Positions 25,859 to 34,396 are shown, numbered from the stretch's first letter. The stretch is 64,000 nt of DNA from JAGPDF01 sp052035735 (GCA_052035735.1 JBPOHI010000016.1:1-64000); one strand, 5' to 3'. Notes: generated by a model not told the origin, from the sequence alone. Program-made: numbers and translations.

Positions 25859-25905
25859 CCGCGAAGTCTGACACGGCGCAGCGAGGACAGCGTAGGCTCC
25901 GGTGC

Positions 25906-27174
25906 ATGAAGCGGGCGCGGGTGATGTCGGATCTCAGGGGATTCTCGCGCCTGGCGGTCGAGGCGACGGTGGCGATGACCGATCTGGTCGAAGAGGTCCA
26001 CCGCAGCGTGACGACCGCACCCGAGTTGGGGACAAGCGATCCGCAGCGCCGGCGGCGCATGCGCGGCATCACCGGGTTCGTCTACCGGACGGTTCGCGCG
26101 ATCACTCACTGGGTCGGCCACAGCGTCGACGGCGGCCTCGCCCAGCTGCAGCCGCTCCTTCTCCCGGCGGCAGCGACGGCAGAGCCCCCGCTTGTGGTCT
26201 CTCCGCATCGCGACGCCGTGCTCGCGGCGCTGAACGGCGTGCTCGGCGACCACCTCGAGGCCACCCGCAACCCGCTCGCCATCGCGATGCAGTTTCGGCG
26301 TGCCGGCCGCGCGCTCGACCCGGCGCGGGAGCGCGGAGACCGGATCCTCCTGCTGGTGCACGGACTCTGCCGCAGCGACCTCGGTTGGCAACGCCAGGGT
26401 CACGACCACGGTGCGAGCCTGGCCGCGGCGCTGGGGTTCACTCCGGTCTACCTCCACTACAACAGCGGGCGGGCGATCGCGACCAACGGGCGGGAGCTCG
26501 CCATGCGCCTCGAGGCGCTGGTCGCCGATTGGGGCGAGCCGGTGCGCGAGATCGTCGTCGTCGCCCACAGCATGGGCGGCCTGGTGATGCGCAGCGCCTG
26601 CCGCGTCGCGGAGGACGAGCATCTGGCCTGGCGCGGCCGGCTGAAGACGATCGTCTTCCTCGGCACCCCGCATCACGGCGCGCCGCTCGAGCGCGGCGGC
26701 AACTGGATCACCCTGGCGCTCGACAGATCTTCCTACACGGCGGCTTTCGCCCGTCTGGGGCGGATTCGCAGCGCCGGCATCACCGACCTTCGGTTCGGGC
26801 AGGTGCTGCCGCTACGCGAAAGGGATCGCTTCGCTCCCGGGAGAATTCTGGGCGACATGTTGCCGTTGCCACGCGGCGTCGCCTGCTACGCCATCGCGGC
26901 AACCCTGGCGAAGGGTGCCGAACCGGCACCCCTTCCCGGGGTGCTCGCGACGGCGAGAAGCGTTCTCGGTGACGGTCTCGTTCCGCTGGCGAGCGCGCTC
27001 GGCGACGACACCGATGCCGCGAGGGCGCTGGGCATTCCGCCCGAGCGCCGGTTCGTCGCCTTCGAGACGAGCCATCTCGATCTGCTGAGCCGGAGCGCAG
27101 TCGGCGAACGGATGCTCACCTGGCTGGCGGCACCCGGCGCCGCGCTCCCCGGCCTCAGCTCTCCAACTGGGTGA
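25906..27174 (+). CDS. Alpha/beta hydrolase, lipase/esterase-like
   Basis: 422 residues. The fold is marked by LLLVHGLCRSD (oxyanion strand), nucleophile elbow AHSMGGL with the active Ser, TPHHGAPLERGG (lid region common in PGAP1/triacylglycerol-lipase-like proteins) and a C-terminal SHLDLLSR giving the His. The N-terminal ~130 residues are extra and have amphipathic helices that could associate with the membrane. Substrate unknown. The 3' end overlaps the convergent dCMP deaminase by 20 bases. An ATG at 25924 is an alternative start. Confidence 0.87.
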   Translation: MKRARVMSDLRGFSRLAVEATVAMTDLVEEVHRSVTTAPELGTSDPQRRRRMRGITGFVYRTVRAITHWVGHSVDGGLAQLQPLLLPAAATAEPPLVVSPHRDAVLAALNGVLGDHLEATRNPLAIAMQFRRAGRALDPARERGDRILLLVHGLCRSDLGWQRQGHDHGASLAAALGFTPVYLHYNSGRAIATNGRELAMRLEALVADWGEPVREIVVVAHSMGGLVMRSACRVAEDEHLAWRGRLKTIVFLGTPHHGAPLERGGNWITLALDRSSYTAAFARLGRIRSAGITDLRFGQVLPLRERDRFAPGRILGDMLPLPRGVACYAIAATLAKGAEPAPLPGVLATARSVLGDGLVPLASALGDDTDAARALGIPPERRFVAFETSHLDLLSRSAVGERMLTWLAAPGAALPGLSSPTG

Positions 27175-27616
27175 GCGTGACTCCGGACTCGACGATCAGC
27201 CGTCGATAGACCTCTTCGAGCTCCGCCGCGTAGGCGAACGGCTCGGCGAAGACGATGCGCCGGATGCCCGCCTGGATCGCCTCTTTGGCACAGCCGAAAC
27301 AGGGCCGCAGAGTGGTGTAGAGCGTGCCGCCCTGGGTCGAGTTGCCGTGCCGCGCCGCGAAGACGATGGCGTTCTGTTCGGCGTGCACGCAGATGCAGGC
27401 GTCGTAGCCGGCGCCCGGAGGCGCGTCCGAAGCGCACCGCGGGCAGCCCCCCTCGTCGCAGTTGGTCACCCCGATCGGCGTTCCGTTGTAGCCCGTCGCG
27501 ATGATGCCGTTGTCGACCACGATCACCGCTCCGACGCGCCGCCGCAAGCAGCTGGCGCGCTCCGCCACGGTGCGGGCGATGGCGATGTAGTAGGCGTCCC
27601 AGCTGGGTCGTACCAT
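27155..27616 (-). CDS. Deoxycytidylate (dCMP) deaminase family protein
   Basis: 153 residues from ATG 27616, with GGAAGGAG upstream. The zinc site is complete: VHAEQNAI (His and catalytic Glu) and TLRPCFGC (two Cys). An inserted CDEGGCPRC cluster is typical of the ComEB/dCMP deaminase branch and binds a structural zinc. It deaminates dCMP to dUMP for thymidylate synthesis. It overlaps the 3' end of the hydrolase gene on the other strand. Confidence 0.93.
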   Translation of the reverse strand: MVRPSWDAYYIAIARTVAERASCLRRRVGAVIVVDNGIIATGYNGTPIGVTNCDEGGCPRCASDAPPGAGYDACICVHAEQNAIVFAARHGNSTQGGTLYTTLRPCFGCAKEAIQAGIRRIVFAEPFAYAAELEEVYRRLIVESGVTLTQLES

Positions 27617-28083
27617 CAGCACTCCTTCCCTCTCCTGCGAGCGAAGCCTCCGGCCTGCGCCGTCGGCGCCCAACTCCGGCGTCGAGGCCGAAACTGGAGC
27701 GACAGTCTAGCGGCATCGCTGGTTCGACCGCGCTCCGGAACCCGGGCTCCGCGCGCTATCCCCCGACGGCGAAGCCACCCCGCTAGGCAGGGCATCCACC
27801 ACTCCTCCGGGGTGTTGTTCTGCCGCACTGCGGCGCAGACGATGACAAGCGGAGGTCGTCGAGTGAGCGGTCCCGAATCCCGGGATCCAGACGGGCCCTC
27901 CGGTTGAACGGCCCTGGCAGCAAATTGATTCCGGCGCGCTCCGCCGGAAGTTGACATAGAGCTTCGATCTTCTACGCGCCTCCAGGGCGCTTGCCGGTGA
28001 AGCCCCCTCGCCTCCTTCGGATCGGGGAAGTCCATGCCCGCTACGTTGCAGGCCCTCTCCCGCCGGACCGTCTCGAGGAAGTC
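27617..28083. other. 467-base intergenic regulatory region ahead of the redox operon
   Basis: The longest gene-free stretch here separates the divergent dCMP deaminase and heme-sensor kinase. I see no convincing ORF or RNA gene. It contains a GGGGTG-type motif (27793-27820) loosely like the elements at 10055, 15818 and 47331, a perfect 8-bp inverted repeat (27929-27936 with 27942-27949), and a TTGACA at 27951-27956 two bases after that repeat. Confidence 0.6.
27929..27956 (+). promoter_or_regulatory. Inverted repeat abutting a -35-like TTGACA upstream of the heme sensor kinase
   Basis: TTCCGGCG and CGCCGGAA arms around a 5-base loop end two bases before TTGACA. The matching -10 is weak (TACGCG region, 16-base spacer), as expected for an activated promoter. 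It could be an operator for the response regulators encoded in the operon, or an RNA hairpin. Confidence 0.35.
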
Positions 28084-29637
28084 ATGAAAGCGAGGATCGC
28101 CCGGCGCGTCATGGTCGCCGTCGGCGTGGTCTCGCTGGCCTCCTTCGGCGCTTCTGCCTGGCTCGCCAGCCGGGCACACGAACGCGAGCTGGCGTCGCTG
28201 GTCGAGCGCCAGGCGTTGATCCTCTCCGACACCATCCGCAACAGCACCCGCCACGCCATGCTGCTCAACGAGCGCGAGATGGTGCACCGCATCATCGAGC
28301 AGATCGGCCGCCAGGGGGGGCTGGAGAAGGTCCGCGTCTACAACAAGGAGGGCGAGGTCATCTACTCGCCCGATGCCGCGCTCATCGGCACCACGGTCAA
28401 CCAGCAGAACGAGGCCTGTGACGGCTGCCACAGCGACGGCGGTTCGGTGGCGGAGCTCTCGGCCGGCAGGCGGACCCGCGTCTTCCGCGGCGACAGCGGC
28501 GAGCGGCAACTCGGCGTCATCACCCCGATCGCCAACGAGTCGGTTTGCGCCAACGCGGGTTGCCACGCACATCCGCCGCAGCAGCAGGTCCTGGGCGTGC
28601 TCGACCTCACGGTCTCGCTGGCCGACGTCGACCGCACCGTCGCCGCCAGCCGGCGGTCGGCGCTGCTGTTCGCGCTCGCCGGAGTCGCGGTGATCAGCGT
28701 CCTGCTCTCGACGCTCTTCCATCGCTGGGTCGGACGCCCGGTGCGGGCGCTCCTCGGCGCGACCCAGCGCATCGCCGCTGGCGACCTCGACCATCGCCTC
28801 GCCGTTCCCCGCGCCGACGAGCTCGGCCAGCTCGCGGAGTCGTTCAACCAGATGACCGCGAAGCTCGCCGAGGCGCGCAGCATGGTCTACCAGTCGAACA
28901 AGCTCGCCTCGGTCGGCCGCCTCGCCGCCGGCATCGCGCACGAGATCAACAATCCCCTGACCGGCGTCCTGACCTACTCGAGCTTCCTGCTGAAGCGCGC
29001 CACCGACGAGGACTCGAAGAACGACCTCGAGACCATCGTGCACGAGACCAAACGCTGCCGCGACATCGTGCGCGGACTCCTCGACTTCTCGCGGCAGGTA
29101 CCGCCGAAAAAGACCCAGGTCGACCTCAACGCCATCGTCGAGCGCGCGCTCGCCATCGTCGACAACCAGCTCAAGGTGCAGAACATCCAGCTCACCAAGA
29201 GCCTCGCCAAGAACCTGCCAGCGTTCCCGGCCGACGCCAATCAGCTGCAGCAGGTGGTGCTCAACCTCCTGGTCAACGCCGCCGATGCCTTCGAGCTCGG
29301 CGACCGCCAGATCTACGTCGCCACCGACGTCAAGGAGGTCGCAGGCCGCGCGATGGCCGAGATCAAGGTTGCCGACAACGGCACCGGCATCCCGGAAAAG
29401 AACCTCGGCCGGATCTTCGAACCCTTCTTCACCACCAAGGAGAACCGCGGCACGGGCCTCGGCCTCTCGGTCTGCTGGGGCATCGTGACCGAGCATGGCG
29501 GCACGATCGAGGTCGACAGCAAGGTCGGCCGCGGCACGACCTTCACCGTTCGCATGCCGCTCGCGCCGCCGCCGGCGCCAGCCCCTGGACCGACGCCATC
29601 GGCCGCCACTCTTCCGCCGGCGGAGCGCCCGTCATGA
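28084..29637 (+). CDS. Sensor histidine kinase with periplasmic c-type heme domain
   Basis: 517 residues from ATG 28084 (GAGGAAG upstream). Membrane helix 1 lies at about 8-28, a periplasmic sensor at 30-190, membrane helix 2 at about 192-212, then HAMP, HisKA and HATPase_c domains. The sensor carries CDGCH (112-116) and CANAGCH (155-161; a CX4CH spacing), so one or two covalent hemes are expected. The phospho-acceptor is His286 in GIAHEINNP; DNGTGIP and GTGLGL form the ATP site. A Pro-rich tail ends the protein. It overlaps the next gene as ATGA. By position it should sense redox state for the downstream electron-transfer complex. Confidence 0.92.
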   Translation: MKARIARRVMVAVGVVSLASFGASAWLASRAHERELASLVERQALILSDTIRNSTRHAMLLNEREMVHRIIEQIGRQGGLEKVRVYNKEGEVIYSPDAALIGTTVNQQNEACDGCHSDGGSVAELSAGRRTRVFRGDSGERQLGVITPIANESVCANAGCHAHPPQQQVLGVLDLTVSLADVDRTVAASRRSALLFALAGVAVISVLLSTLFHRWVGRPVRALLGATQRIAAGDLDHRLAVPRADELGQLAESFNQMTAKLAEARSMVYQSNKLASVGRLAAGIAHEINNPLTGVLTYSSFLLKRATDEDSKNDLETIVHETKRCRDIVRGLLDFSRQVPPKKTQVDLNAIVERALAIVDNQLKVQNIQLTKSLAKNLPAFPADANQLQQVVLNLLVNAADAFELGDRQIYVATDVKEVAGRAMAEIKVADNGTGIPEKNLGRIFEPFFTTKENRGTGLGLSVCWGIVTEHGGTIEVDSKVGRGTTFTVRMPLAPPPAPAPGPTPSAATLPPAERPS

Positions 29638-30464
29638 GAAGCGGCTTCGACGTTCTGCTGGTCGAAGACGAGCCGGTCGTGCGCGAGGCCGCAGCGAGGA
29701 TCCTCCGCCCCGAGGGGCTCACCCTCGATCGGGTCGAGGATGTCGACGGCGCGCTCGCCCGCCTGCGCAAGGCGGACTATCGCCTCGTCCTCTCCGACCT
29801 GATGCTGCCCGGCTTCTCGGGCTTCGACCTCCTCGAACGCGTCACTGGCGAACGGCCGCAGCTGCCGGTGATTCTCATCACCGGTTACGCCACGATCGAA
29901 AACGCCCTGGCCGCCTTCAAGAAGGGCGCCTTCGACTTCCTGCCCAAGCCGTTCGACGTCGCCGAGCTCTTGGGCGTCGTGCGGCGCGCCCTGCGCGCCA
30001 CCGAGCTCTGCCGCTGGAATGCGCTGCCGTTCGTCTCCGCTCGCGGCGGCGCAGCCGAGCTGCCGGGAGATCCCTATTTCCTCGGCCAGCATGCCTGGGT
30101 GACGCTCGACGGCGGCATCGCGACTTTCGGCCTCGCCGAGAGCTGGCCGGGTCTGCTGCCCAGCGTCGTTTCGGCAGATCTTCCCAAGGCTGGCGCCAAC
30201 CTCACGCAGGGTCTCGCCTGCGCCGAGCTCGCCACCGGCGACGATTCGATCCACCGCATCTGGGCCCCGCTTTCGGGCTCAGTCCTCGAAGTCAATCCGG
30301 CGGTCCGCGAGGACCCCGACCTATTGAACCGTGCTCCGTTCACCTCCGGCTGGCTGGCGCGCGTCGCGCCCTCCTGCCTCGAGGCGGAGCTGGACGCCCT
30401 CACGCGCCGCGCCGGTGCTTCGGCCTACCCGGCAAGGAACGGCGGGGAGAAGGAGAAGCGATGA
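29634..30464 (+). CDS. Response regulator fused to a GcvH-like (non-lipoylatable) domain
   Basis: 276 residues. A receiver domain spans 5-120 (acidic pocket Glu11-Asp12, phospho-acceptor Asp55 in LSDLMLPG, Lys105 in LPKPFD). A domain clearly related to glycine-cleavage H protein spans about 148-246 (FLGQHAWV, ADLPKAGANL, APLSGSVLEVN, SGWLARV). At the position of the lipoyl lysine (eight residues before the APLSG proline) stands Asp204, so lipoylation is not expected. There is no DNA-binding domain: output is probably protein-protein. It is coupled by ATGA overlaps to the kinase before and the second regulator after. Confidence 0.9.
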   Translation: MRSGFDVLLVEDEPVVREAAARILRPEGLTLDRVEDVDGALARLRKADYRLVLSDLMLPGFSGFDLLERVTGERPQLPVILITGYATIENALAAFKKGAFDFLPKPFDVAELLGVVRRALRATELCRWNALPFVSARGGAAELPGDPYFLGQHAWVTLDGGIATFGLAESWPGLLPSVVSADLPKAGANLTQGLACAELATGDDSIHRIWAPLSGSVLEVNPAVREDPDLLNRAPFTSGWLARVAPSCLEAELDALTRRAGASAYPARNGGEKEKR

Positions 30465-31651
30465 TCTTCCTAATGGTGCTCCTGACGGTGGTGGTCTTCG
30501 CCGTCGTCGATCTCACTCTGCGCTTGACCCTGAAGAAGATGCACGAAGCGCGCGCGCGCCGCGAGCGGCAGCAGGCACTGGACATCGGCCTGAAGCTCGA
30601 GTTCGCCGAAGAGGCGACGAGCCTCAAGCGGGTCGAAGTCGCCTCGCCGCGCGCCCGGATCCTGGCGGTCGACGACGAACCGGTGATTCTCGACAGCTTC
30701 CGCAAGATCCTCGTGCTGGCCGGTTTCGCCGTCGACACGGTCGAGACCGGGCAAGAGGCCCTCAGCCTGGTGCGCAAGAACGACTACGACTTCGTCTTCA
30801 CCGACCTCAAGATGCCAGGGATGGACGGGCTCGACGTCGCCAAGGGCGTCCATCACCTGCGGCCCGACATCGACATCGCGATCATCACCGGCTACGCCAC
30901 CGTCGAGTCGGCGGTCGATGCCATGCGCTTCGGCGCCGTCGATTACGTGCAGAAGCCGTTCACCGAGGACGAGCTGGTCGAGTTCGTCAACCGGCTGCTG
31001 CTGCGGCGCGAGGATCGCCGGGATCGGCTGACCCCGCCCGAGATCCGCCTGGTGAGCCCCTCGACATCCGGCCTCGCTTCGCCGCGGGTCGTCAACGTCC
31101 CGGGTGGCGTCTACGTCTCTCCCGAGCACAGCTGGGTGCGGATCGAGATGACCGGCGAAGGCCGCATCGGCCTCGACGACCTCGTCCAGAAGACCCTGGG
31201 AGCGGCGACCGCCATCGAGCTGCCCGAGCCCGGCAAGAACGTCCGGCGCGGCGAGACCCTCTTCTGCCTCACCCTCGACGGCCAGCGTCTGTCCTTCGCC
31301 TCGCCACTTGCCGGCAAGGTCGTGCACGTCAACCACGATCTCGACTACCAGATGGACCTGATGCGCCTCCGGCCCTACGATCAGGGCTGGATCTGCACCA
31401 TCGATCCGCAGCAGCTCACCGCCGACCTCTCCCACCTGGTCATCGGTGCCGATGCCGTCGACCGCTACCAGGCCGACGCCCGCCGCTACACCGACCAGCT
31501 GCAGACGGAGCTCGCCGCCGAGCCCGCGGTGCACGGTCAAGGGCCCCGTCCCAACGGCGCCGAACGGCGCGCGGCGTGCCGCGCCTTCTCCCGGTGCTTC
31601 CTCGCGCCGGCACAGCCCGCGGAGGCGGTCAACCAACCGGTCCACGTATGA
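30461..31651 (+). CDS. Membrane-anchored response regulator with GcvH-like domain
   Basis: 396 residues. An N-terminal transmembrane helix (2-24) and a basic coiled linker precede a receiver domain at about 66-182 (Asp71-Asp72 pocket, phospho-acceptor Asp115 in FTDLKMPG, Lys165 in VQKPF). A GcvH-like domain follows at about 215-320 (SPEHSWVRIE, IELPEPGKNVRRG, SPLAGKVVHVN, QGWICTI); the lipoyl-lysine position is Gly274. The last ~75 residues are variable. Fusing a receiver to a membrane anchor is unusual and suggests it acts beside the membrane complex encoded downstream. Starts inside the previous stop (ATGA) with GGAGAAGGAG upstream. Confidence 0.9.
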   Translation: MIFLMVLLTVVVFAVVDLTLRLTLKKMHEARARRERQQALDIGLKLEFAEEATSLKRVEVASPRARILAVDDEPVILDSFRKILVLAGFAVDTVETGQEALSLVRKNDYDFVFTDLKMPGMDGLDVAKGVHHLRPDIDIAIITGYATVESAVDAMRFGAVDYVQKPFTEDELVEFVNRLLLRREDRRDRLTPPEIRLVSPSTSGLASPRVVNVPGGVYVSPEHSWVRIEMTGEGRIGLDDLVQKTLGAATAIELPEPGKNVRRGETLFCLTLDGQRLSFASPLAGKVVHVNHDLDYQMDLMRLRPYDQGWICTIDPQQLTADLSHLVIGADAVDRYQADARRYTDQLQTELAAEPAVHGQGPRPNGAERRAACRAFSRCFLAPAQPAEAVNQPVHV

Positions 31652-32130
31652 GCCCGCTCATGCCCGCTCTGGCCCTCGGCCTGTTCCTGGCCGCGGGCAG
31701 CGCCTGGGCGGAAGGGCCGCCGGCGCCCGAGACCGTGCGTTGGTCCTCTGCCGCTGGTGAGGTCGTCTTCGCCCACCTGCGCCATGCAGAAGAGTACGGT
31801 GCCGAGTGCGTCTCCTGTCACCACGAGACCGTCGCCGCCCACCTCGCCGTGCCGCATCCGGAGTACTTCGACGGATTCTGGGTCGACTGCAAGGGCTGCC
31901 ACACCGGCGGCACGGCCCCGGCGGTCGAAGGCAAGTGTGCGGCCTGCCATCCTGCACGCGTCTCCGGTCGCAATCAGGAGATGCCGACCGCGAAGGTCGC
32001 CATCCACCGCAGTTGCTGGAACTGTCACGACCGCGGCACCGGCGCCACGGCCACCGAGCAATGCGGGTTCTGCCACCAACGCCCGGCGCCCTCGCGCACG
32101 GCCCCGGCCGGCGCGGCGGCGAGCAAGTGA
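31648..32130 (+). CDS. Periplasmic pentaheme c-type cytochrome
   Basis: 160 residues. A signal peptide (about 1-21, ending SAWA) precedes five CxxCH heme sites at 54-58, 81-85, 97-101, 123-127 and 139-143. Additional His residues (for example after the first site and around 64-70 and 120) could be distal ligands, as in cytochrome c3/c7-like proteins. It is the cytochrome subunit of the following FeS/NrfD module and would exchange electrons with periplasmic carriers. It overlaps the regulator stop as ATGA. Confidence 0.93.
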   Translation: MSPLMPALALGLFLAAGSAWAEGPPAPETVRWSSAAGEVVFAHLRHAEEYGAECVSCHHETVAAHLAVPHPEYFDGFWVDCKGCHTGGTAPAVEGKCAACHPARVSGRNQEMPTAKVAIHRSCWNCHDRGTGATATEQCGFCHQRPAPSRTAPAGAAASK

Positions 32131-32137
32131 GGCCGTC

Positions 32138-32998
32138 ATGAATCGACGCACCTTTCTGAAGCTCGGCACGGCCGCGGGCTCGACCCTGGTCGCCGGCAGC
32201 GCCTCCGCCACGGAGAACGGCGACTCGACGGAGTTCGTCGGCGTGCTCGTCGATACGACACGCTGCATCGGTTGTCGCGCCTGCGAGCGCGCCTGCTCGG
32301 TGGAGCACGGCCTGCCGGTGCCCGACGTCGAGCACGACGGGGCGCTCGCCGCCGTGCGGACGACCAGCGAGACGCAGTGGACCGTGGTCAACCGCTTCGC
32401 GACCAGCAAGGGCGAAGTCTTCGTCAAGAAGCAGTGCATGCACTGCGGTCAACCCGCCTGCGGCGCCGCCTGTCTCACCAACGCGATGGAAAAGACGCAC
32501 ACCGGCCCGGTCATCTGGCACGGCGCCAAGTGCATGGGTTGCCGGTTCTGCATGGTCTCCTGCCCGTTCGACATTCCGAAGTTCGAGTTTCACTCCTGGA
32601 ACCCGAAGATCCAGAAATGCTCGATGTGCTACGAGCGACTGCAGCAGGGCCTGGAGCCCTCCTGTGTCGGCTCGTGCCCGACCGATGCGCTCACCTTCGG
32701 CACAAAGCGCGAGCTGATGGAGATCGCGCGCCTGCGCATCTACCACCATCCCGACCGCTACGTGCACAAGATCTACGGCGAATCGGAGGTCGGTGGCACC
32801 GGTTGGCTCTACCTCTCCGCGGTGCCGTTCGAGGAGCTCGGCTTCCGTACCGACCTCGGATCGACGACCTATCCCGAGTACACGCGGAACTTCCTCTACG
32901 GCGTTCCGCTGGTGCTCTTCGGCTTGCCGGCGCTGCAGCTCGGACTCCATCTCCTGTCCGACAAACGCGAAGGCACCATGGAGGGCCCGGAGTCATGA
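32138..32998 (+). CDS. HybA-like periplasmic 4x[4Fe-4S] ferredoxin subunit
   Basis: 286 residues. The twin-arginine leader (NRRTFLKLG) indicates Tat export. Four cysteine clusters follow the HybA/DmsB pattern: CIGCRACERAC, CMHCGQPACGAAC, CMGCRFCMVSC and CSMCYE with a later CVGSC. A C-terminal hydrophobic helix (near 255-272) anchors it to the membrane. It would wire electrons between the pentaheme cytochrome and the membrane subunit. It starts 7 bases after the cytochrome stop and overlaps the next gene as ATGA. Confidence 0.93.
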   Translation: MNRRTFLKLGTAAGSTLVAGSASATENGDSTEFVGVLVDTTRCIGCRACERACSVEHGLPVPDVEHDGALAAVRTTSETQWTVVNRFATSKGEVFVKKQCMHCGQPACGAACLTNAMEKTHTGPVIWHGAKCMGCRFCMVSCPFDIPKFEFHSWNPKIQKCSMCYERLQQGLEPSCVGSCPTDALTFGTKRELMEIARLRIYHHPDRYVHKIYGESEVGGTGWLYLSAVPFEELGFRTDLGSTTYPEYTRNFLYGVPLVLFGLPALQLGLHLLSDKREGTMEGPES

Positions 32999-34236
32999 CG
33001 ACGATGCCGCTCGCGCCGGCGCCGCAGCGCTTGCCGCTCCGGCGCTTCCTGCTCGAAGAGCTCAAACCCAAGGCGCCGTTCCTGACGCCGTTCAACCTGA
33101 TCTCGATTCCGGTCATTCTGCTCGGCATCGCGGTTCTCGTCCGCCGTTTCATCTACGGCCTCGGCTCGATCACCAACCTGTCGCAGGATCACCCCTGGGG
33201 CCTGGGCATCGGCTTCGATGTCGTCACCGGAGTCGCCCTCGCCGGCGGCGCCTACGTGCTCGCCTTCGTGGTCTACGTCATGCGGCTGGAGAAGTACCAT
33301 CCGATCCTGCGCGCGACGGTGCTCAACGGCCTGCTGGCTTACATCTTCTACGCCGGCGCGCTGGTGCTCGATCTCGGCCGCCCGTGGCACGTGATCAACC
33401 CGATCATCGGCAACTCCTTCGGCTACAACTCGGTCCTCTTCCAGGTCTCGTGGAGCTTCCTGCTCTACATGATCGTCGAGATGGTCGAGCTCTCGCCGGC
33501 GTTCGCGGAGTGGCTCGCCTGGAAGAAGGCGCGCCGCTTCCTCGCCTCGCTGGCGCTCGGGGCGGTGATCCTCGGCGTCACGCTGTCGACGCTGCACCAG
33601 GCTGGGCTGGGAGCCCTGTTCCTGATGGCGAAGTCGAAGATCCATCCCCTCTGGTACACCGAGTTCATTCCGATCCTGTTCTTCGTCTCGAGCATCTTCG
33701 CCGGCCTGTCGATGGTCATCCTCGAGGGGACGCTCACCCACCGGCTGTTCTTCCGACAGATCGACCCCCAGAAGCACGGCTCGTTCGACGACCTGCTCAT
33801 AGGCCTCGGCAAGGGCGCCGCGATCGCACTCTTCACCTACTACTTCTTCAAGCTCCTGATCTTCCTGCACGAGCGCCAGTGGGACCTGCTGTCGACGGGT
33901 TGGGGCGCCTGGTATCTCGTCGAAGTGGTCGGATTCGTGCTGGTGCCGTGCGTGATGTTCGCCTATGCCGTGCGCCACCGGCGGCCGGGCCTGTTGCGCG
34001 TCGCCGCCGGCGCGACCCTGATCGGCGTCCTGCTGAATCGGCTCAACATCTCGATCATCGCCTACAACTGGCAACTGCCGGCGCGCTACTTCCCGAGCTG
34101 GCAGGAGTTCATCGTCACGTTGACCGTCGTCTTCACCGAGATCTGGGTCTTCCGGTGGATCGTCCTGCGCCTGCCGATCCTCCGCGAGGCGCACGAGTTG
34201 CCGTCCCCGCGGCCGGTCGAGGCCCCGGCGGAGTAG
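32995..34236 (+). CDS. HybB/NrfD-type quinone-interacting membrane subunit
   Basis: 413 residues with about ten transmembrane helices, typical of HybB (hydrogenase cytochrome b-like) proteins of the NrfD superfamily. Motifs include GIGFDVVTGVALAGGAY, LDLGRPWHVINPI and STLHQAGLGALFLM. Such subunits bind quinol or quinone and may couple to proton movement. With the HybA-like and cytochrome subunits it forms a quinone:cytochrome oxidoreductase module. No hydrogenase or other catalytic subunit is encoded nearby, so the partner is likely a soluble or periplasmic carrier. The arrangement is reminiscent of inner-membrane Cbc-type complexes of Geobacter. Confidence 0.92.
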   Translation: MTTMPLAPAPQRLPLRRFLLEELKPKAPFLTPFNLISIPVILLGIAVLVRRFIYGLGSITNLSQDHPWGLGIGFDVVTGVALAGGAYVLAFVVYVMRLEKYHPILRATVLNGLLAYIFYAGALVLDLGRPWHVINPIIGNSFGYNSVLFQVSWSFLLYMIVEMVELSPAFAEWLAWKKARRFLASLALGAVILGVTLSTLHQAGLGALFLMAKSKIHPLWYTEFIPILFFVSSIFAGLSMVILEGTLTHRLFFRQIDPQKHGSFDDLLIGLGKGAAIALFTYYFFKLLIFLHERQWDLLSTGWGAWYLVEVVGFVLVPCVMFAYAVRHRRPGLLRVAAGATLIGVLLNRLNISIIAYNWQLPARYFPSWQEFIVTLTVVFTEIWVFRWIVLRLPILREAHELPSPRPVEAPAE

Positions 34237-34255
34237 GGACCTGCAAGGAGGCTTC

Positions 34256-34381
34256 ATGGAAAGCTATCGCTACGTCAACATCTTCGAGACCAAGGGTCTG
34301 GAGTATCTGCTGCTCGCCTCGTTCCTCGTGCTGTTCGTCGTGCTGGTGCGCTACCTCCAGGCCACCGGCCGCAAAGGCTGA
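34256..34381 (+). CDS. 41-residue single-span membrane protein of the redox operon
   Basis: Translated from ATG 34256, which has a perfect AAGGAGG five bases upstream. It starts MESYRYVNIFETKGLEYL, has one hydrophobic helix (about residues 16-34), and ends with a short basic tail. It lies 19 bases after the HybB-like gene and has typical GC-rich codon use. Probably a small accessory or assembly subunit, like other one-helix subunits of respiratory complexes. Its strong ribosome site and operon position argue that it is real. Confidence 0.75.
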   Translation: MESYRYVNIFETKGLEYLLLASFLVLFVVLVRYLQATGRKG

Positions 34382-34396
34382 GCCCCGTCCGCCCCC

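Noticed and set aside
29634..31651. Glycine cleavage H proteins as part of glycine catabolism
   Set aside because: No gcvT or gcvP is present, the lipoyl lysine is missing in both copies, and both are fused to receiver domains.
32138..34236. A [NiFe]-hydrogenase operon
   Set aside because: HybA- and HybB-like subunits are present but there is no large or small hydrogenase subunit or maturation gene.
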